From Pseudomonadota bacterium (lineage in GTDB: Bacteria; Pseudomonadota; Gammaproteobacteria; Pseudomonadales; UBA5518), in NCBI GenBank assembly GCA_022705125.1, contig JAKJFB010000148.1, positions 1 through 6,667 on the forward strand: a stretch of DNA of 6,667 nucleotides, read 5' to 3'. Below, piece after piece: positions 6,207 through 6,667 of this stretch. Every line of letters begins with the position of its first letter. The stretch's first letter is position 1. A program made the position numbers and the translations under genes. A model generated the notes under the pieces. It was not told where the DNA came from, ran no database searches, and saw only the letters and a program-made list of their open reading frames with translations.

Positions 6207-6667
6207 TCATGCGTTGCGCCCGTACCATTCGTAGAACGAATTTCCTTCTGCCAGATATGGATCAGGGAAATAGGTCTGGAGATCCGGCCTGTCCCGGTAG
6301 CATCGCCGTTGTTCGCTCGTGATCGTAGTGCCGTTCGAGAATTGCCCGAGCGCCCACCAGCCATCGGGCAGCTCTTCGAAGGCAGACTCCTCGACCTTTC
6401 GCCGGTACCACGACCAGAGCTCGTAGACCTCGATGTTGTCCTTGGCATAGCGCTGGGTCATTGCATCGCCGACCGGCCCCAGCTTGGTGAAATGATAGAA
6501 ATAAAGGAGCTTGCCGTTGCAGAGAATCCTGCCCGATCTGTCGATGCTGATCTTCCGCCTGCTCAGGTTCCAGCTCGCCACGTTGTAGCCGGGATCTCGC
6601 AGGATCTTCACTCCGTCGAAAAAGACCGGGACGTGATCGCACCACTTCTGGTCGACGAACAGCCCCA
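6207..6667 (-). CDS. Glycosyltransferase-like protein, C-terminal fragment (runs off right edge)
   Basis: The frame is open from the right edge to the TGA at 6207-6209, giving 152 residues. A GTG at 6609-6611 lies within it, but the conserved sequence continues upstream of it, so it is not the true start. The fragment opens GLFVDQKWCDHVPVFFDGVK and continues ILRDPGYNVASWNLSRRKIS, then NGKLLYFYHFTKLGP. It ends in a tail rich in aromatic residues containing RDRPDLQTYFPDPYLAEG. From memory of the family, DQxWxDxVPxxFDG, PGYNVAxWNL and FxHF mark the C-terminal part of bacterial GT-A, GT8-like proteins often annotated simply as glycosyltransferase or hypothetical protein in polysaccharide loci. 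The donor-binding DXD region would lie outside the window. It is lower in GC than the gmd/GT block, like its downstream neighbour, which starts 70 nt after its stop. It probably adds a sugar in the same pathway, but no specific activity can be assigned. Confidence 0.75.
   Translation of the reverse strand, partial: GLFVDQKWCDHVPVFFDGVKILRDPGYNVASWNLSRRKISIDRSGRILCNGKLLYFYHFTKLGPVGDAMTQRYAKDNIEVYELWSWYRRKVEESAFEELPDGWWALGQFSNGTTITSEQRRCYRDRPDLQTYFPDPYLAEGNSFYEWYGRNA

Noticed and set aside
5579..6322. Plus-strand 247-codon open frame in the lower-GC region
   Set aside because: It spans the antisense of the sulfotransferase-like gene and part of the next gene. Lower GC makes a chance frame less expected, so I looked twice, but the translation shows no motif and the minus-strand frame has family signatures and a good ribosome binding site.

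Overview
The window is a stretch of a polysaccharide or glycoconjugate biosynthesis locus from a high-GC bacterium. A proteobacterium is plausible from the style of the proteins, but the sequence does not fix the lineage. Every gene I can support lies on the minus strand, so transcription runs from the right edge to the left. The window is almost entirely coding; no gap exceeds about 80 bases. I see no tRNA, rRNA, CRISPR array, transposase or attachment site.

In transcription order the genes are: (1) the C-terminal 152 residues of a glycosyltransferase-like protein running off the right edge; (2) a small sulfotransferase-family protein; (3) a GT4-type glycosyltransferase; (4) a GT2 glycosyltransferase; (5) a second GT4-type glycosyltransferase; (6) a divergent GDP-mannose 4,6-dehydratase-like SDR enzyme; (7) a canonical GDP-mannose 4,6-dehydratase, gmd; (8) the first 23 codons of GDP-L-fucose synthase, fcl, running off the left edge.

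Genes 7 and 8 make up the standard route GDP-D-mannose -> GDP-4-keto-6-deoxy-D-mannose -> GDP-L-fucose. Genes 3 to 5 would transfer sugars to a growing glycan, and the sulfotransferase-like protein could sulfate the product. Gene 6 is a tandem paralogue of gmd with a 15-residue insertion and a changed cofactor/interface loop. It may act on a different GDP-sugar or supply a second 6-deoxy sugar.

Genes 3-4-5-6 are packed with stop/start overlaps (GTGA at two junctions, 17 nt at the third), so they look like one translationally coupled unit, followed closely by gmd and fcl. The two rightmost genes have clearly lower GC than the rest and are separated by 70-80 nt gaps. This suggests a mosaic locus with separately acquired parts. 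Overall this is a recognisable sugar-nucleotide and glycosyltransferase cluster; I do not see evidence for an entirely new type of system. The most interesting points are the second GMD-like enzyme, the sulfotransferase in a probable fucose cluster, and the composition break.
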